A DNA stretch of 64,000 nucleotides from an uncultured SAR116 cluster alpha proteobacterium (GCA_902589185.1 CACIRZ010000001.1:59873-123872); one strand, 5' to 3'; counted from the stretch's first letter, positions 22,925 through 32,083 are shown. The notes: generated by a model not told the origin, from the sequence alone. Program-made: numbers and translations.

Positions 22925-23812
22925 ATGGATAAAATTGGATTTATTGGCTTAGGAAATATGGGTAGGCCACTAGCAGAAAGATTAATTAAAAAATATAAAC
23001 TTTATGCTTACGACCTTGAAAAAACCAACCTTCAATATTTCACTGATAAAGGTGCTATAGCTTGTTCATCTCCTTCCGAGGTTGCATCTAAAGTTAACGA
23101 AGTCTTCTTATGTTTACCAACAAGCACAATAGTAGAAACAGTTATTAATGGAGATAAGGGATTAGCTATCTCAGCGAAAAGAGGTTCCTATATAATTGAT
23201 ATGACCACTGGAGAACCAGAAATAACAAGAAAAATATCTGATAAACTTAAAGAAAAAAATATTAATTTTTTAGATGCCCCAGTAAGTGGAGGTCCAAAAG
23301 GAGCTCGTCAAGGAAATATAGCTATAATGGTAGGTGGAACAGAAAGCCAATTTGTAAAAATAAAATCTATAATGGATGATATAAGTTCAAATATTTTCTA
23401 TGCAGGTAAAATAGGATCAGGACACTCAATTAAAGCTGGAAACAACTTACTTAATTTGATTTGTAGGATGGCAACTTTTGAAGTTATCTCACTACTTGTT
23501 AAAGATGGTGTTGATCCAAAAAAAGCAGTTGAAATTATTCAAAAAAGCTCTGGTAGAAACTATGCTACTGAAATCACACTACCTGATAATATTCTTTCTG
23601 GTAAAATGGTCCAAGGTTTTAGTACAGGCTTAATGAAAAAAGATGCAGGAGTAGCAACTAAAATAGCTGATTCAAATAACGTTGAAATTCCATTAGGAAA
23701 ATTGTCTCAAGAACTTTTAAAAAACACTATCGATGAATTTGGTGAAAACGCTGATATGAGCAATGTTGCTCTTACCTATGAAAAATTAACTGGCGCTAAA
23801 ATCCGTCCATAA
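22925..23812 (+). CDS. 3-hydroxyisobutyrate dehydrogenase-family NAD(P)-dependent reductase
   Basis: Beta-hydroxyacid dehydrogenase of 295 aa. The N-terminal Rossmann motif GFIGLGNMGRPLAERL, the substrate-binding DAPVSGGPKGARQG and the catalytic-lysine region IKAGNNLLN are all present. The family includes 3-hydroxyisobutyrate dehydrogenase, tartronate-semialdehyde reductase and sulfolactaldehyde reductase; these cannot be separated here. AGGAG precedes the ATG. It is the last gene of the NIPSNAP/GST trio and ends 15 bases from the convergent monooxygenase gene. Confidence 0.85.
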   Translation: MDKIGFIGLGNMGRPLAERLIKKYKLYAYDLEKTNLQYFTDKGAIACSSPSEVASKVNEVFLCLPTSTIVETVINGDKGLAISAKRGSYIIDMTTGEPEITRKISDKLKEKNINFLDAPVSGGPKGARQGNIAIMVGGTESQFVKIKSIMDDISSNIFYAGKIGSGHSIKAGNNLLNLICRMATFEVISLLVKDGVDPKKAVEIIQKSSGRNYATEITLPDNILSGKMVQGFSTGLMKKDAGVATKIADSNNVEIPLGKLSQELLKNTIDEFGENADMSNVALTYEKLTGAKIRP

Positions 23813-23827
23813 AAATTTATATTCTTA

Positions 23828-25588
23828 CTAAATAATACGATCCAGTGTTGCTTTAATTTGTAAAGCTAAAAACTTAGAAAAAATTCTGCACTGAGCTAAA
23901 CTTCCTGCATGAAACCAAAGTCCTGGCTGTTTGGTTTGCATCCACATATTTCTTAACTCTTGCCTTTCATCATCAAATCCCCAAATAGGGCCAATTTTGT
24001 CTACAACTGATTTGCCAAATAATTCATCAACAACATATTCTTGGCCCTTATATCCAGTAGCCGTAACCATCAAATCTATGTCAAGCTTTTGACCTGATTT
24101 CATTTCAATACCAGAGGATGAAAAATTTACAATATTTGAAAATTGTAAAACTTTTATCTTACCATCTGCGATTAAATCTGATGCTCCTACATTGAAATAA
24201 TAACCACCGCCCCTTGTTAAATATTTAAATTGCCACCCAGAGTTTTCTTCTCCATATTCAAGGTTAAAGCCAACTCTTGTAAGTTTATCCAAAAGCGGTT
24301 TATCAATTCTCTTTGTTTTTTCAGTTAATAACTGGTGTGTCTTTTTGAGTACTTGTAGAGGTGTTGAAATGGTTATTAAATCACAATCGTCAGTATTTGG
24401 ACCTTCACTATATAATTGATATGGCAATTGTGCGCTCGGTTCCACATTGACTACCATAGATGGTGAGCGTTGCACGATTTTTACATTTGCTCCGTGCACG
24501 TAGAGATCTTGTGCAACATCATGTGCACTTGTTCCAGTCCCGTAAACTAGAACATTTTTTCCATTGTAGTGTTTTCCATTATCATAATCTGCTGAATGAA
24601 TAACCTCACCTTTATAGTCATCTATACCAGGTATTTTGGTACGGTTTGGAACTGAACTTACACCAACAGCCATCACAATATGCTTTGGCTTCATAATCTT
24701 AATAGTGCCATCAGATAATTTGAGTTTTACTTTCCAGTGCTTTTTATTTTTGTAATATTCCGCCCCAATAAATTTTGTATTAGTCCATGCATTTAATTCC
24801 ATACTTTCAACATAATACTCAAACCAGCCTGCCAACTTATCTTTCGGAATATATGTTGGCCAGGTAGAAGGAAAAGGCATATATGGTAAATGATTGACAT
24901 GTGTCTGATTATGCAATTTTAAAGAATGATATCTATTTCTCCAGTTATCACCTATTCTTTCATTTTTATCTACGATAAGTGTGTCTATATTTTGTTGTTT
25001 AAGCCTTGCTGCAATTGAAAGACCAGCCTGACCACTTCCAACAACAATCACTTCTGGTTCCCTATTTTTATAAAGTCTATCTTCATTTCTTTTATCTAAC
25101 CAATTAGGTCCTTCTATAATATTTTGATATTGTTCAATATTTTTTTTATCAGAAGAACTTAGATCACTAAGGGCAGTCAGTAGACTCCATGCTTTGAAAG
25201 AACCCTTTATTTCTTGATCTTCAAATAGACGAACTACTCCCTCACAATTTCCAAACTTTGTTTTGAATCTTAAAATAACTTCTATAACATTTTTTCCAGC
25301 TCTTATGACTTCTCTAGGAAGTGTTCTTTGCTGGTCAATTTGGAAACTCTTGGCATAAACGTCCATTATTTTGTTGTAAAGATTTTCAATTACTTTCGAT
25401 TTTCCCGATACAGTTTGTATCTTCCATGTAAGGGCTAAAATGTCTCTCCAATGACTATCTTCAAAAAATAGATTGGAAAGAATTTTTATAGATTCATCTT
25501 TATTTTTTTGCTGTGAAATAGCTTCATTGAAACTCTGTAGCCAATTATCCACTTCACTTCTGATATTAATGATTTGGTTGTCTAACAC
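23828..25588 (-). CDS. Flavin-containing monooxygenase with N-terminal extension
   Basis: About 586 aa. An N-terminal region of about 175 residues (FFEDSHWRDILALTWKI) resembles SnoaL/NTF2-like domains found fused to some bacterial FMOs. Then come a first Rossmann site VVGSGQAGLSIAARL, a flavin-monooxygenase-type YKGEVIHSADY motif and a second nucleotide site VYGTGTSAHDVAQDL for NADPH. The ORF track starts at a TTG (25600); the GTG at 25588 has GAGG six bases upstream and is the better start. It is divergent from the hydratase gene over a region with a perfect 14-bp palindrome. Related proteins oxygenate small N or S compounds or ketones; substrate unknown. Confidence 0.83.
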   Translation of the reverse strand: MLDNQIINIRSEVDNWLQSFNEAISQQKNKDESIKILSNLFFEDSHWRDILALTWKIQTVSGKSKVIENLYNKIMDVYAKSFQIDQQRTLPREVIRAGKNVIEVILRFKTKFGNCEGVVRLFEDQEIKGSFKAWSLLTALSDLSSSDKKNIEQYQNIIEGPNWLDKRNEDRLYKNREPEVIVVGSGQAGLSIAARLKQQNIDTLIVDKNERIGDNWRNRYHSLKLHNQTHVNHLPYMPFPSTWPTYIPKDKLAGWFEYYVESMELNAWTNTKFIGAEYYKNKKHWKVKLKLSDGTIKIMKPKHIVMAVGVSSVPNRTKIPGIDDYKGEVIHSADYDNGKHYNGKNVLVYGTGTSAHDVAQDLYVHGANVKIVQRSPSMVVNVEPSAQLPYQLYSEGPNTDDCDLITISTPLQVLKKTHQLLTEKTKRIDKPLLDKLTRVGFNLEYGEENSGWQFKYLTRGGGYYFNVGASDLIADGKIKVLQFSNIVNFSSSGIEMKSGQKLDIDLMVTATGYKGQEYVVDELFGKSVVDKIGPIWGFDDERQELRNMWMQTKQPGLWFHAGSLAQCRIFSKFLALQIKATLDRII

Positions 25589-25631
25589 AGTAAGCCTCAA
25601 TAAATTCGGTGTAATTTTAGATATCTATAAT

Positions 25632-25645
25632 ATCAAACTATAGTT
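25632..25645. promoter_or_regulatory. Perfect 14-bp palindrome between divergent genes (candidate operator)
   Basis: CAAACTATAGTTTG is perfectly self-complementary and lies midway between the monooxygenase start and the hydratase start, where a shared repressor could act. No regulator gene lies adjacent, and a palindrome of this length can arise by chance in 64 kb. Confidence 0.3.
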
Positions 25646-25703
25646 TGTAATAATATAAATTTTTTATAAGATATTTCTACATGATTTTTGTGAAGGATTA
25701 ATT

Positions 25704-26477
25704 ATGAATAGATTAGAGCAAATTGCACAATTTATGTTAGATCAACATAATTCAAAACAAAACTATGAAAACTTACCAGAAACATTAATACCTAAAGATT
25801 TTGATGAAGCTTATAAAATACAAAAAATCTTTCAAGAAAATTCTGGAAGAGGTAGCTTGGGTGGTTTTAAAATTGCTTTAGCTTCCAAAGTGCAGCAACA
25901 ACTATGTGGGATAGACCATCCTGTTGCTGGTGGTATTTTTGTAAATGAAATCAAGTCAAGTCCTTCAACCTTTGAATTAGAAAACTTTCATGGATTAGGG
26001 TTAGAATTCGAAATAGCTGTAACATTATCAGATGATTTGAAACCTGAAATGGGACCATTTAATAAAGATAATATTAGAGAATTTATAAAATCCCTGTCAC
26101 CTGCTTTTGAATTAATTATAGATCGAAATGCAGATTATTCTAATATAAATCCACTATCAATGATAACAGATAATGCTTGGTGTTCTGGTGTAGTTATGGG
26201 CAAAGAACTTCCAAATTGGGAAAAATTAAACCTAGATATTGTTAGATCACAATTACTTTGGAATGATGAAATTCCCCAAGACGCAATGATAAAGGACGCT
26301 AACCCACTTGAGTCATTATCTTGGGTTTCGAACCTATTAACTTCATTGGGAAGAACTATCCCAAAAGATAGTGTTATAATTACCGGAAGCGTGATTAAGA
26401 CTCGTGCTCCTAATAAAGGTGATCACATAATATATAAAGTTGAGGATCTATCAGAAGTAGAGATTAAGATAATTTAA
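25704..26477 (+). CDS. 2-keto-4-pentenoate hydratase-family protein (MhpD-like)
   Basis: 257 aa, an FAH-superfamily hydratase/decarboxylase. Recognisable parts are the N-terminal helices, GGFKIALASKVQQQLCGIDHPVAGGI, the acidic metal region GLGLEFEIAVTL (Glu pair), FELIIDRNAD, and the C-terminal ITGSVIKTRAPNKGD, which parallels the GSLT region of MhpD. Family members hydrate 2-hydroxypenta-2,4-dienoate or decarboxylate oxalocrotonate after meta ring cleavage. AAGGA precedes the ATG. Its stop interlocks with that of the convergent TauE gene. No extradiol dioxygenase is nearby, so the substrate is open. Confidence 0.82.
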   Translation: MNRLEQIAQFMLDQHNSKQNYENLPETLIPKDFDEAYKIQKIFQENSGRGSLGGFKIALASKVQQQLCGIDHPVAGGIFVNEIKSSPSTFELENFHGLGLEFEIAVTLSDDLKPEMGPFNKDNIREFIKSLSPAFELIIDRNADYSNINPLSMITDNAWCSGVVMGKELPNWEKLNLDIVRSQLLWNDEIPQDAMIKDANPLESLSWVSNLLTSLGRTIPKDSVIITGSVIKTRAPNKGDHIIYKVEDLSEVEIKII

Positions 26478-27247
26478 TTTAAAATATTATATTCTAACAA
26501 TGATCGTATGATCATGTTAATAGCTGATATACTAAAAAAAATGAGTAACAAATTTTTAAATGTTTTAGCGTTTACTTTATTTCTAAGCTTTTCTCCTATT
26601 TGAAACCCTATTACTGCAACCACTGACCCAAGAGCTCCATAAATAAACATATTAGGCTGAAAAACACCTGTTGCTATATATCCAATTGATACAGGTATAC
26701 ACCCAATGGTAATTAAAAAACCACTAACATCAACAAATTGTTTAGGTTTTACATTTTTCATTAATAAATACATAGTTACTGGAACTGCCCATATTGATGC
26801 TGCACCTCCTACTAAGCCTCCTAATGCCCCAAGACCTCCTTGCCAAAAGTTGTCATGATTAGGTTTCATTTTAAAATTAAAACCAAAAACTTGCAGACAA
26901 ACAAATAAAAGAACTGCAACCGCAAAAATGAGACGAACTACATCGTCTCCAATTTGATTTGCATAAAAAGAAGTAATTAAGATACAAACTACCAACGACG
27001 TAGCGAAATATTTATAATTTTTCACTAATTCTCTAGGATTATCTGCCTTACTTAACTGCCAAATATTTGCAACGGTCATTGGTATTAGATTAAGTCCTAA
27101 TGCCATTAATGGTGAAACAAAAAAAGTCATAATTGTAATTGCTGTTGTTGGAAGACCAATGCCAATTACCCCTTTAACAACGCCAGCAACAAAAAAAGCA
27201 AAGCTAACTATTAGTGCAACTTCGTTTGAGTTAGTTGATATATCCAA
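26474..27247 (-). CDS. TauE/SafE-family sulfite/organosulfonate exporter-like membrane protein
   Basis: 257 aa with about eight hydrophobic helices in two TauE repeats. The N-terminal repeat has VAGVVKGVIGIGLPTTAI and the second has GGLGALGGLVGGAASIWAVPVTMYLL. It probably exports or imports a small sulfur-containing or other anion. Translation begins at TTG with AAGG eight bases upstream. It is alone on its strand between a hydratase and the EamA gene. Confidence 0.85.
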   Translation of the reverse strand: MDISTNSNEVALIVSFAFFVAGVVKGVIGIGLPTTAITIMTFFVSPLMALGLNLIPMTVANIWQLSKADNPRELVKNYKYFATSLVVCILITSFYANQIGDDVVRLIFAVAVLLFVCLQVFGFNFKMKPNHDNFWQGGLGALGGLVGGAASIWAVPVTMYLLMKNVKPKQFVDVSGFLITIGCIPVSIGYIATGVFQPNMFIYGALGSVVAVIGFQIGEKLRNKVNAKTFKNLLLIFFSISAINMIIRSLLEYNILN

Positions 27248-27332
27248 TTATTAAACCTTGAAAAGTGTCATTTTATAAAATTTTTAATATCATGTATTTC
27301 AAAATTAATTTAGTCATTTCTTTGTAAAAAAA

Positions 27333-28178
27333 TCAGTTCAGCCTTAAAATTATTACCCCCAAAAATAAACCTAATATTAATAAACTTTTAGTTAAATTTA
27401 TCTTCTCTTTTAAGAAAAATACTCCCAATAAAACAGCAAAAAGAATAGAAGTTTCTCTCAAAGATGAGACCACAGCTATAGGTAAATATAAACATGCCCA
27501 TACAACTATAGCATAAGCCGCATAAGATGCCGTGCCACCTATAAAAAAGTACATTTTCCCAGAAAGAATTATTCTTTTTAAAATTTCTTTTTCTTTACAA
27601 CGCGCAAAAACATAAAAGATAAATCCATTGACTATAGTCATTACACTATAAAACCCTACAGGATTTTGTGTAACTCTTGCCCCGTATCCATCCACAAGAG
27701 AATAGCTAGCAATAAAAAACCCTGTAACAACAGCCAAAACAAAGCCTTTAACCTCAGATTGCTTAAGTAGAAATTGTTTCAACCCATAAATTATCAAAGA
27801 AAATGAAATTAAAAAAATGGCAAAGATTTCTTGTTTTGACATTTCTTCATGAAAAAACAAAAAACTTACTATTAAAATAATTAATGGAGACAAACCTCTT
27901 GCTATAGGATAAATCTCTGACAATTCTCCATATCTATATGCATTTAAAAGGAAAACTTGATAAAAAAAATGTAATAAAGAGCTAGCTATTATGAATTTCA
28001 AACCATCTATGTTAGGCAATCCAAAAAATAAAATACCAATTATAGCAAATGGAATATGACCTAGAACCACTGAAGTCATACTTAAAAATTTATCTTCAGA
28101 TCCCTTTAAAACAAAATTCCAAGTAGCGTGTAGAAAAGCAGCAAATAAAACCGCAATTATAATGAATGTTTCTATAAT
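27333..28178 (-). CDS. EamA/DMT-family transporter, apparently initiated at a rare ATT codon
   Basis: Ten-helix drug/metabolite transporter family protein. The ORF-track start (28079) lacks the first helix, but the frame stays open upstream and encodes IETFIIIAVLFAAFLHATWN, the standard first helix of this family. No ATG, GTG or TTG occurs between the upstream stop (28190-28188) and 28079. An AAAGG ribosome site is followed six bases later by ATT (28178-28176), giving about 281 aa. The second EamA repeat with LRETSILFAVLLGVFFLKEKI is intact. Either ATT is used, as known for infC, or the start codon was mutated. Transported compound unknown. Confidence 0.82.
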   Translation of the reverse strand: MIETFIIIAVLFAAFLHATWNFVLKGSEDKFLSMTSVVLGHIPFAIIGILFFGLPNIDGLKFIIASSLLHFFYQVFLLNAYRYGELSEIYPIARGLSPLIILIVSFLFFHEEMSKQEIFAIFLISFSLIIYGLKQFLLKQSEVKGFVLAVVTGFFIASYSLVDGYGARVTQNPVGFYSVMTIVNGFIFYVFARCKEKEILKRIILSGKMYFFIGGTASYAAYAIVVWACLYLPIAVVSSLRETSILFAVLLGVFFLKEKINLTKSLLILGLFLGVIILRLN

Positions 28179-28389
28179 AAAATACCTTTACTCTATTAGA
28201 TTAATTTTACTAATCTAATCTAACTACAGTAGCAAAGAGTTTTTTTAATAAAAATAGAACATGAAAGCTAAAAGTTTTGAGTTTCATTTGGTAAAATCTA
28301 ACTTAATCTCATCAATTCAAACCAGATGAATTCTCAAAACTATATCTTTGTAAATAATTTTTATTTCAAATTTATTACATAAAAAATAT

Positions 28390-29937
28390 TTAAATCAAAA
28401 CTTCAATTAGAAATGGGCCTTTTTCTTTAAGTCCATGTTTAAAATATTTTACTAAATCTTCAATGTTTTCAACTTTAACGGCGTCTACTCCCATTCCCTT
28501 TGATATAGAGACCCAATCTAATGCTGGATCTTTTAAAGACAACATTTCCATTGCCGATTTTCCTGGGTTATCAACACCTACGTTTGTTAATTCTCCTTGA
28601 AGGATCTTGTAACTTTGGTTTGCAAAAATTAGTATAACTATATCTAAATTTTCTCTTGCCATAGTCCATAAAGACTGGACGGTATACATAGCGCTTCCAT
28701 CACCTTCTAATGAAATAACTTTTTGATCTGGAGATGATATTGCCGCTCCAATTGCTACAGGCATTCCAAATCCTATAGACCCTCCACAATTATTTAGCCA
28801 TGTATGTGGATATGATCCTGAAGTTTGATAAAAGAATTCTCTTCCAGTAGTTACAGATTCATCAACTATGATCGCATTTTCTGGGATTAATGCACCTAAT
28901 ACCATTCCCAATGACATTGGGTTAATTGGACCTTTAGGAATGTCTGGAATATCAAATTTTGAAATAGTACTAGGAGTATTATTTGATATTCCAATCCTAT
29001 CTGATAACTCTTCGACAACTGTAGTAATGTCATCTGATATAGAAGCTAATTCAAAAAATTTAGTAGAATCTTGTGTTAAGACTCCAGGCTTATTTGGATA
29101 TGCAAAAAAGGCGACTGGTCGTCTAGCTCCTATTATTATAATGGTGTCAAAGTCTTTAAGAACTTCTACTGCTTTATCAACGACATACGGTATTCTTACT
29201 GAATTTATTCTTCCCGCACCTTTATCTAAACGAGCATTAAACCAATCAGTTTTAATTGGACAGCCCACTTTGTCCGCTACTTTTGCCAATTTAATAAGGT
29301 TGTTTTCTTCTAAAGCCTCACCACCAACAAGTATTAGAGGGTTCTTTGCATCTTGAAGTTCTAAAATTGCTTCGTCTATTATTTTAGAAGAAACTATCTT
29401 AGATTTCATATTTAAGTCAATCGACTCAATTTTATTGCCTTCATTCCATGCGGTATCACCAGGCAAGATTAAAGTTGCAATTTTCCCAGGTTTTACATTT
29501 GCATGTCTAATAGCTTCAGCACCATCCTTTGCAATATCTTTTGAAGATTTACTTGTTTTTACCCAATGGGAGACTGGACTTGCTATTCCTTCAATATCCG
29601 AAGTTAGCGGAGCATTTAATTTTATATGATCAAGAGCGTGCTCGCCTACTATATTAACAATTCCTGAATTAGCTTTTTTTGCATTGTGTAGGTTTGCAAG
29701 GCCATTTGCTAATCCAGGACCTAAATGTAGTAAAGTTGAAGCTGGCGACCTTCTCATTCTAAAGTAACCGTCAGCAGCACCAGTAGCACATCCCTCAAAA
29801 AGACATAAAACGCTTCGCATATTTTGATATTTATCTAAAGCTGCAACGAAATGCATTTCTGATGTTCCAGGATTAGTAAAACAGACGTCAACATTACCCT
29901 CTAATAAAGTACCAACTAAACTTTCTGCTCCGTTCAC
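28390..29937 (-). CDS. Thiamine-diphosphate-dependent enzyme, acetolactate synthase/benzoylformate decarboxylase-like
   Basis: About 515 aa in three domains. The N-terminal PYR domain opens NGAESLVGTLLEGNVDVCFTNPGTSEMHF and carries the activating Glu in CLFEGCATGAADGY. The central domain is followed by a ThDP-binding domain with the EGDGSAMYTVQSLWTMAREN motif. The ORF track begins at TTG (29949), but this sits on the ribosome site; the GTG at 29937 has GGAGG five bases upstream and begins VNGAESLV as in relatives. It is shorter than true IlvB (about 570) and lacks an adjacent ilvN, so it is more likely a decarboxylase or carboligase of unknown 2-oxo acid. Confidence 0.84.
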   Translation of the reverse strand: MNGAESLVGTLLEGNVDVCFTNPGTSEMHFVAALDKYQNMRSVLCLFEGCATGAADGYFRMRRSPASTLLHLGPGLANGLANLHNAKKANSGIVNIVGEHALDHIKLNAPLTSDIEGIASPVSHWVKTSKSSKDIAKDGAEAIRHANVKPGKIATLILPGDTAWNEGNKIESIDLNMKSKIVSSKIIDEAILELQDAKNPLILVGGEALEENNLIKLAKVADKVGCPIKTDWFNARLDKGAGRINSVRIPYVVDKAVEVLKDFDTIIIIGARRPVAFFAYPNKPGVLTQDSTKFFELASISDDITTVVEELSDRIGISNNTPSTISKFDIPDIPKGPINPMSLGMVLGALIPENAIIVDESVTTGREFFYQTSGSYPHTWLNNCGGSIGFGMPVAIGAAISSPDQKVISLEGDGSAMYTVQSLWTMARENLDIVILIFANQSYKILQGELTNVGVDNPGKSAMEMLSLKDPALDWVSISKGMGVDAVKVENIEDLVKYFKHGLKEKGPFLIEVLI

Positions 29938-29945
29938 TAGACCCT

Positions 29946-29990
29946 CCAATTTTACTTTTAATTAACATATCAAATTAAAAATCTAATTGG
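29946..29990 (-). promoter_or_regulatory. Imperfect inverted repeat covering the 5' end of the ThDP gene's ribosome site
   Basis: Two 18-base arms matching at 15 positions (CCAATT...TTTTAATT and AATTAAAA...AATTGG) surround a 9-base loop. On the minus-strand mRNA the distal arm runs into the GGAGG ribosome site of the ThDP gene, so folding could limit ribosome access. The arms are AT-rich and the structure would be weak. Confidence 0.25.
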
Positions 29991-30040
29991 TAATAATTTA
30001 ATTTTATGTAAAACTTTACAGAAATTATTTTGAGAATTTT

Positions 30041-30415
30041 ATGTTTAAATCTTTAATCGATGACAATGAAAAACGAAGCCAACTTTCTATTATGGCTCAA
30101 TATCTAAACACAAGTTTTATGATTAGTACAATAGAGAACGAGTATTTAGTAAATATTGAAAAAGGCGTTGTAAAAAATGTAGAAGAAGGACCTTTTGTGA
30201 TGCCAAGCTATGTCTTTAAATTAACTGCACCTAAGAACGAGTGGATAAAATTTTTACAACATATTCCTGAACCGGGGTCTCATGATATTATTGCAATGCT
30301 TCGAAGAAAAGTTTTGAAATTTGAAGGTGATCTCTATCCTTTAATGTCTCACTTACTATACTTCAAATTACTTCTGGCCTCCCTAAGACCAGCGGAGAGT
30401 AAAAATGAAAATTGA
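30041..30415 (+). CDS. Small hypothetical protein coupled to an alpha/beta hydrolase
   Basis: 124 aa, no signal peptide, mixed helices with a conserved-looking core (YVFKLTAPKNEWIKFLQHIPEPG and a helical LYPLMSHLLYFKLLLASL). The overall pattern resembles SCP2-like lipid-binding domains found beside hydrolases in alphaproteobacteria, but I cannot confirm that. Its last 11 bases overlap the start of the alpha/beta hydrolase gene, whose ribosome site (GGAGAG) lies inside it, so the two products are probably made together and may act on the same substrate. It is divergent from the ThDP gene. Confidence 0.7.
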   Translation: MFKSLIDDNEKRSQLSIMAQYLNTSFMISTIENEYLVNIEKGVVKNVEEGPFVMPSYVFKLTAPKNEWIKFLQHIPEPGSHDIIAMLRRKVLKFEGDLYPLMSHLLYFKLLLASLRPAESKNEN

Positions 30416-31244
30416 AAAAGAACCTATTTCTGGTCAATATGGAAAATTTAAAATTAATGGTATTGACTATAGGATATATTGGGAAGAAGCCGGTCAGGGC
30501 ATTCCTTTAGTTTGCCTGCATACTGCGGGATCTGATGGTAGACAATATAGAGCTCTTTTGAATGATAAAAGAATATTAGAAAAGTTTAGGGTTATTGTAT
30601 TTGATATGCCATGGCATGGAAAATCCTCGCCACCCGAAAATGCTACAGTTGGAAATTATAAACTATCAACGGACTTTTATATTTCTCAAATTATGAGCTT
30701 TATAAATGGCTTGGAATTAGTTAAGCCTGTTGTTATGGGGTGTTCTATAGGCGGAAGAATTATTCTTCATTTAGCAATAAATTTTCCAGATAAATTTAGA
30801 GCATTAATTGGGCTTCAAAGTGCTGGTCATTTGGATCCTTATTACGATATCAGTTGGTTACATAGACAAGATGTACATGGAGGAGAAGTTTGCGGAGGCA
30901 TTGCTTATGGCTTGATGGCACCAACCAGTCCTGAAAGTGATAAATTCGAAACAATGTGGCATTATATGCAAGGTGGACCTGGAATTTTTAAAGGAGATTT
31001 ATTTTTTTATAAGTTTGATGGAAATATTGGCAATGAAATTAAAAAAATTGATAATTCAAAATGTCCAATTTATTTATTAACTGGTGAATATGATTACTCA
31101 GCAACACCAGAGGAAACAAAATCTCTAGCTGACACTATTGGTATCGAAATGATCAAAATGAAAAATGTAGGTCATTTTCCAATGAGTGAAAATCCAAAAG
31201 AATTTTTAAAATATCTACATCCAGTTTTAAATAAAATTAGTTAA
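30405..31244 (+). CDS. Alpha/beta-fold hydrolase
   Basis: 279 aa. The canonical alpha/beta-hydrolase layout is seen: oxyanion region VCLHTAGSDG, nucleophile elbow GCSIGG (Ser about residue 115), acid in LLTGEYDYSATPEE and catalytic His in NVGHFPMSENP. The hydrophobic substrate pocket is not predictable. It overlaps the upstream small gene by 11 bases and abuts the SDR gene's stop convergently with no gap. Confidence 0.87.
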   Translation: MKIEKEPISGQYGKFKINGIDYRIYWEEAGQGIPLVCLHTAGSDGRQYRALLNDKRILEKFRVIVFDMPWHGKSSPPENATVGNYKLSTDFYISQIMSFINGLELVKPVVMGCSIGGRIILHLAINFPDKFRALIGLQSAGHLDPYYDISWLHRQDVHGGEVCGGIAYGLMAPTSPESDKFETMWHYMQGGPGIFKGDLFFYKFDGNIGNEIKKIDNSKCPIYLLTGEYDYSATPEETKSLADTIGIEMIKMKNVGHFPMSENPKEFLKYLHPVLNKIS

Positions 31245-32006
31245 CTACCAGTCTTTTCCAGCTGTCCATCCACCATCTACAATTAAATTTGTCCCAGTAC
31301 AAAAACTTGCTTCGTCACTTGCAAGATATAAAACTGCACTAGAAATTTCATTAGGTTCTCCCCAACGTTTCATCGCGTGCAAGTTCCTTACTTTTTGAGA
31401 AGCTTCTTCATCTTGAAAATATCTTTCTGTTAATGGCGTTCTAATAACACCTGGTCCAATAGCATTTACTCTAATATCATACTTTGCTAGATCTACTGCT
31501 AGTTGCTTAGTTATTCCGGCAGTAGCATGTTTAGAGGCAGTATAAGCACACCTATTAGGCGCAGAAGTTACGCTTAAAGTCGAAGAAGTAATTACAATAT
31601 TACCCTTTATTTTTTTTTCGATGCAGTGCTTTGCAAATGTTTGTGCAGTTATAAAAACTCCAGTAACATTTATATCAATAACCTTTCTCCATTCTTCAAT
31701 AGACAATTCTAATGGAGACACAATCTCCCTTATACCTGCGTTACAAAATGCAATATCTAAGCTTCCAAAATGTTCATATGCATTTTTCATGTTTTCAATA
31801 GTTTCATTTTGATTTGTTACATCTAATTTAAATGGCTCAGCATTACCACCTGCAGATTTTATTTCTTTAGCCACCCTGCTAGCCATATCAAAATCTAAAT
31901 CTGAAACAGCTACATTTGCACCTTCTTTTGCAAAACTTAAACCTGTTTGACGACCAATTCCACCTGCTGCTCCAGTAATAAACACAGTTTTGTTTGTAAA
32001 TCTCAT
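31245..32006 (-). CDS. Short-chain dehydrogenase/reductase (SDR)
   Basis: 253 aa classical SDR. It has the cofactor motif TGAAGGIGRQTG, NAG at CNAGI, catalytic Ser in ITSSTLS, YxxxK as YTASKHA, and the C-terminal GTNLIVDGGWT. The Asp after the second strand (SDLDFD) predicts NAD(H) preference. A strong AGGGGG ribosome site precedes the ATG. It is divergent from the RidA gene. Confidence 0.9.
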   Translation of the reverse strand: MRFTNKTVFITGAAGGIGRQTGLSFAKEGANVAVSDLDFDMASRVAKEIKSAGGNAEPFKLDVTNQNETIENMKNAYEHFGSLDIAFCNAGIREIVSPLELSIEEWRKVIDINVTGVFITAQTFAKHCIEKKIKGNIVITSSTLSVTSAPNRCAYTASKHATAGITKQLAVDLAKYDIRVNAIGPGVIRTPLTERYFQDEEASQKVRNLHAMKRWGEPNEISSAVLYLASDEASFCTGTNLIVDGGWTAGKDW

Positions 32007-32083
32007 TGAAAAATCCCCCTGTTAATGCAAAGTTTATTTGAATTAGCCTTTTTGACAACATTAATCTTTATTGGAGTAATCGA

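Noticed and set aside
28179-28389. Hidden gene in the longest non-coding gap (about 210 bases between the EamA and ThDP genes)
   Set aside because: No open frame with a ribosome site, no RNA-like fold or repeat was recognised; it probably holds only the EamA promoter.
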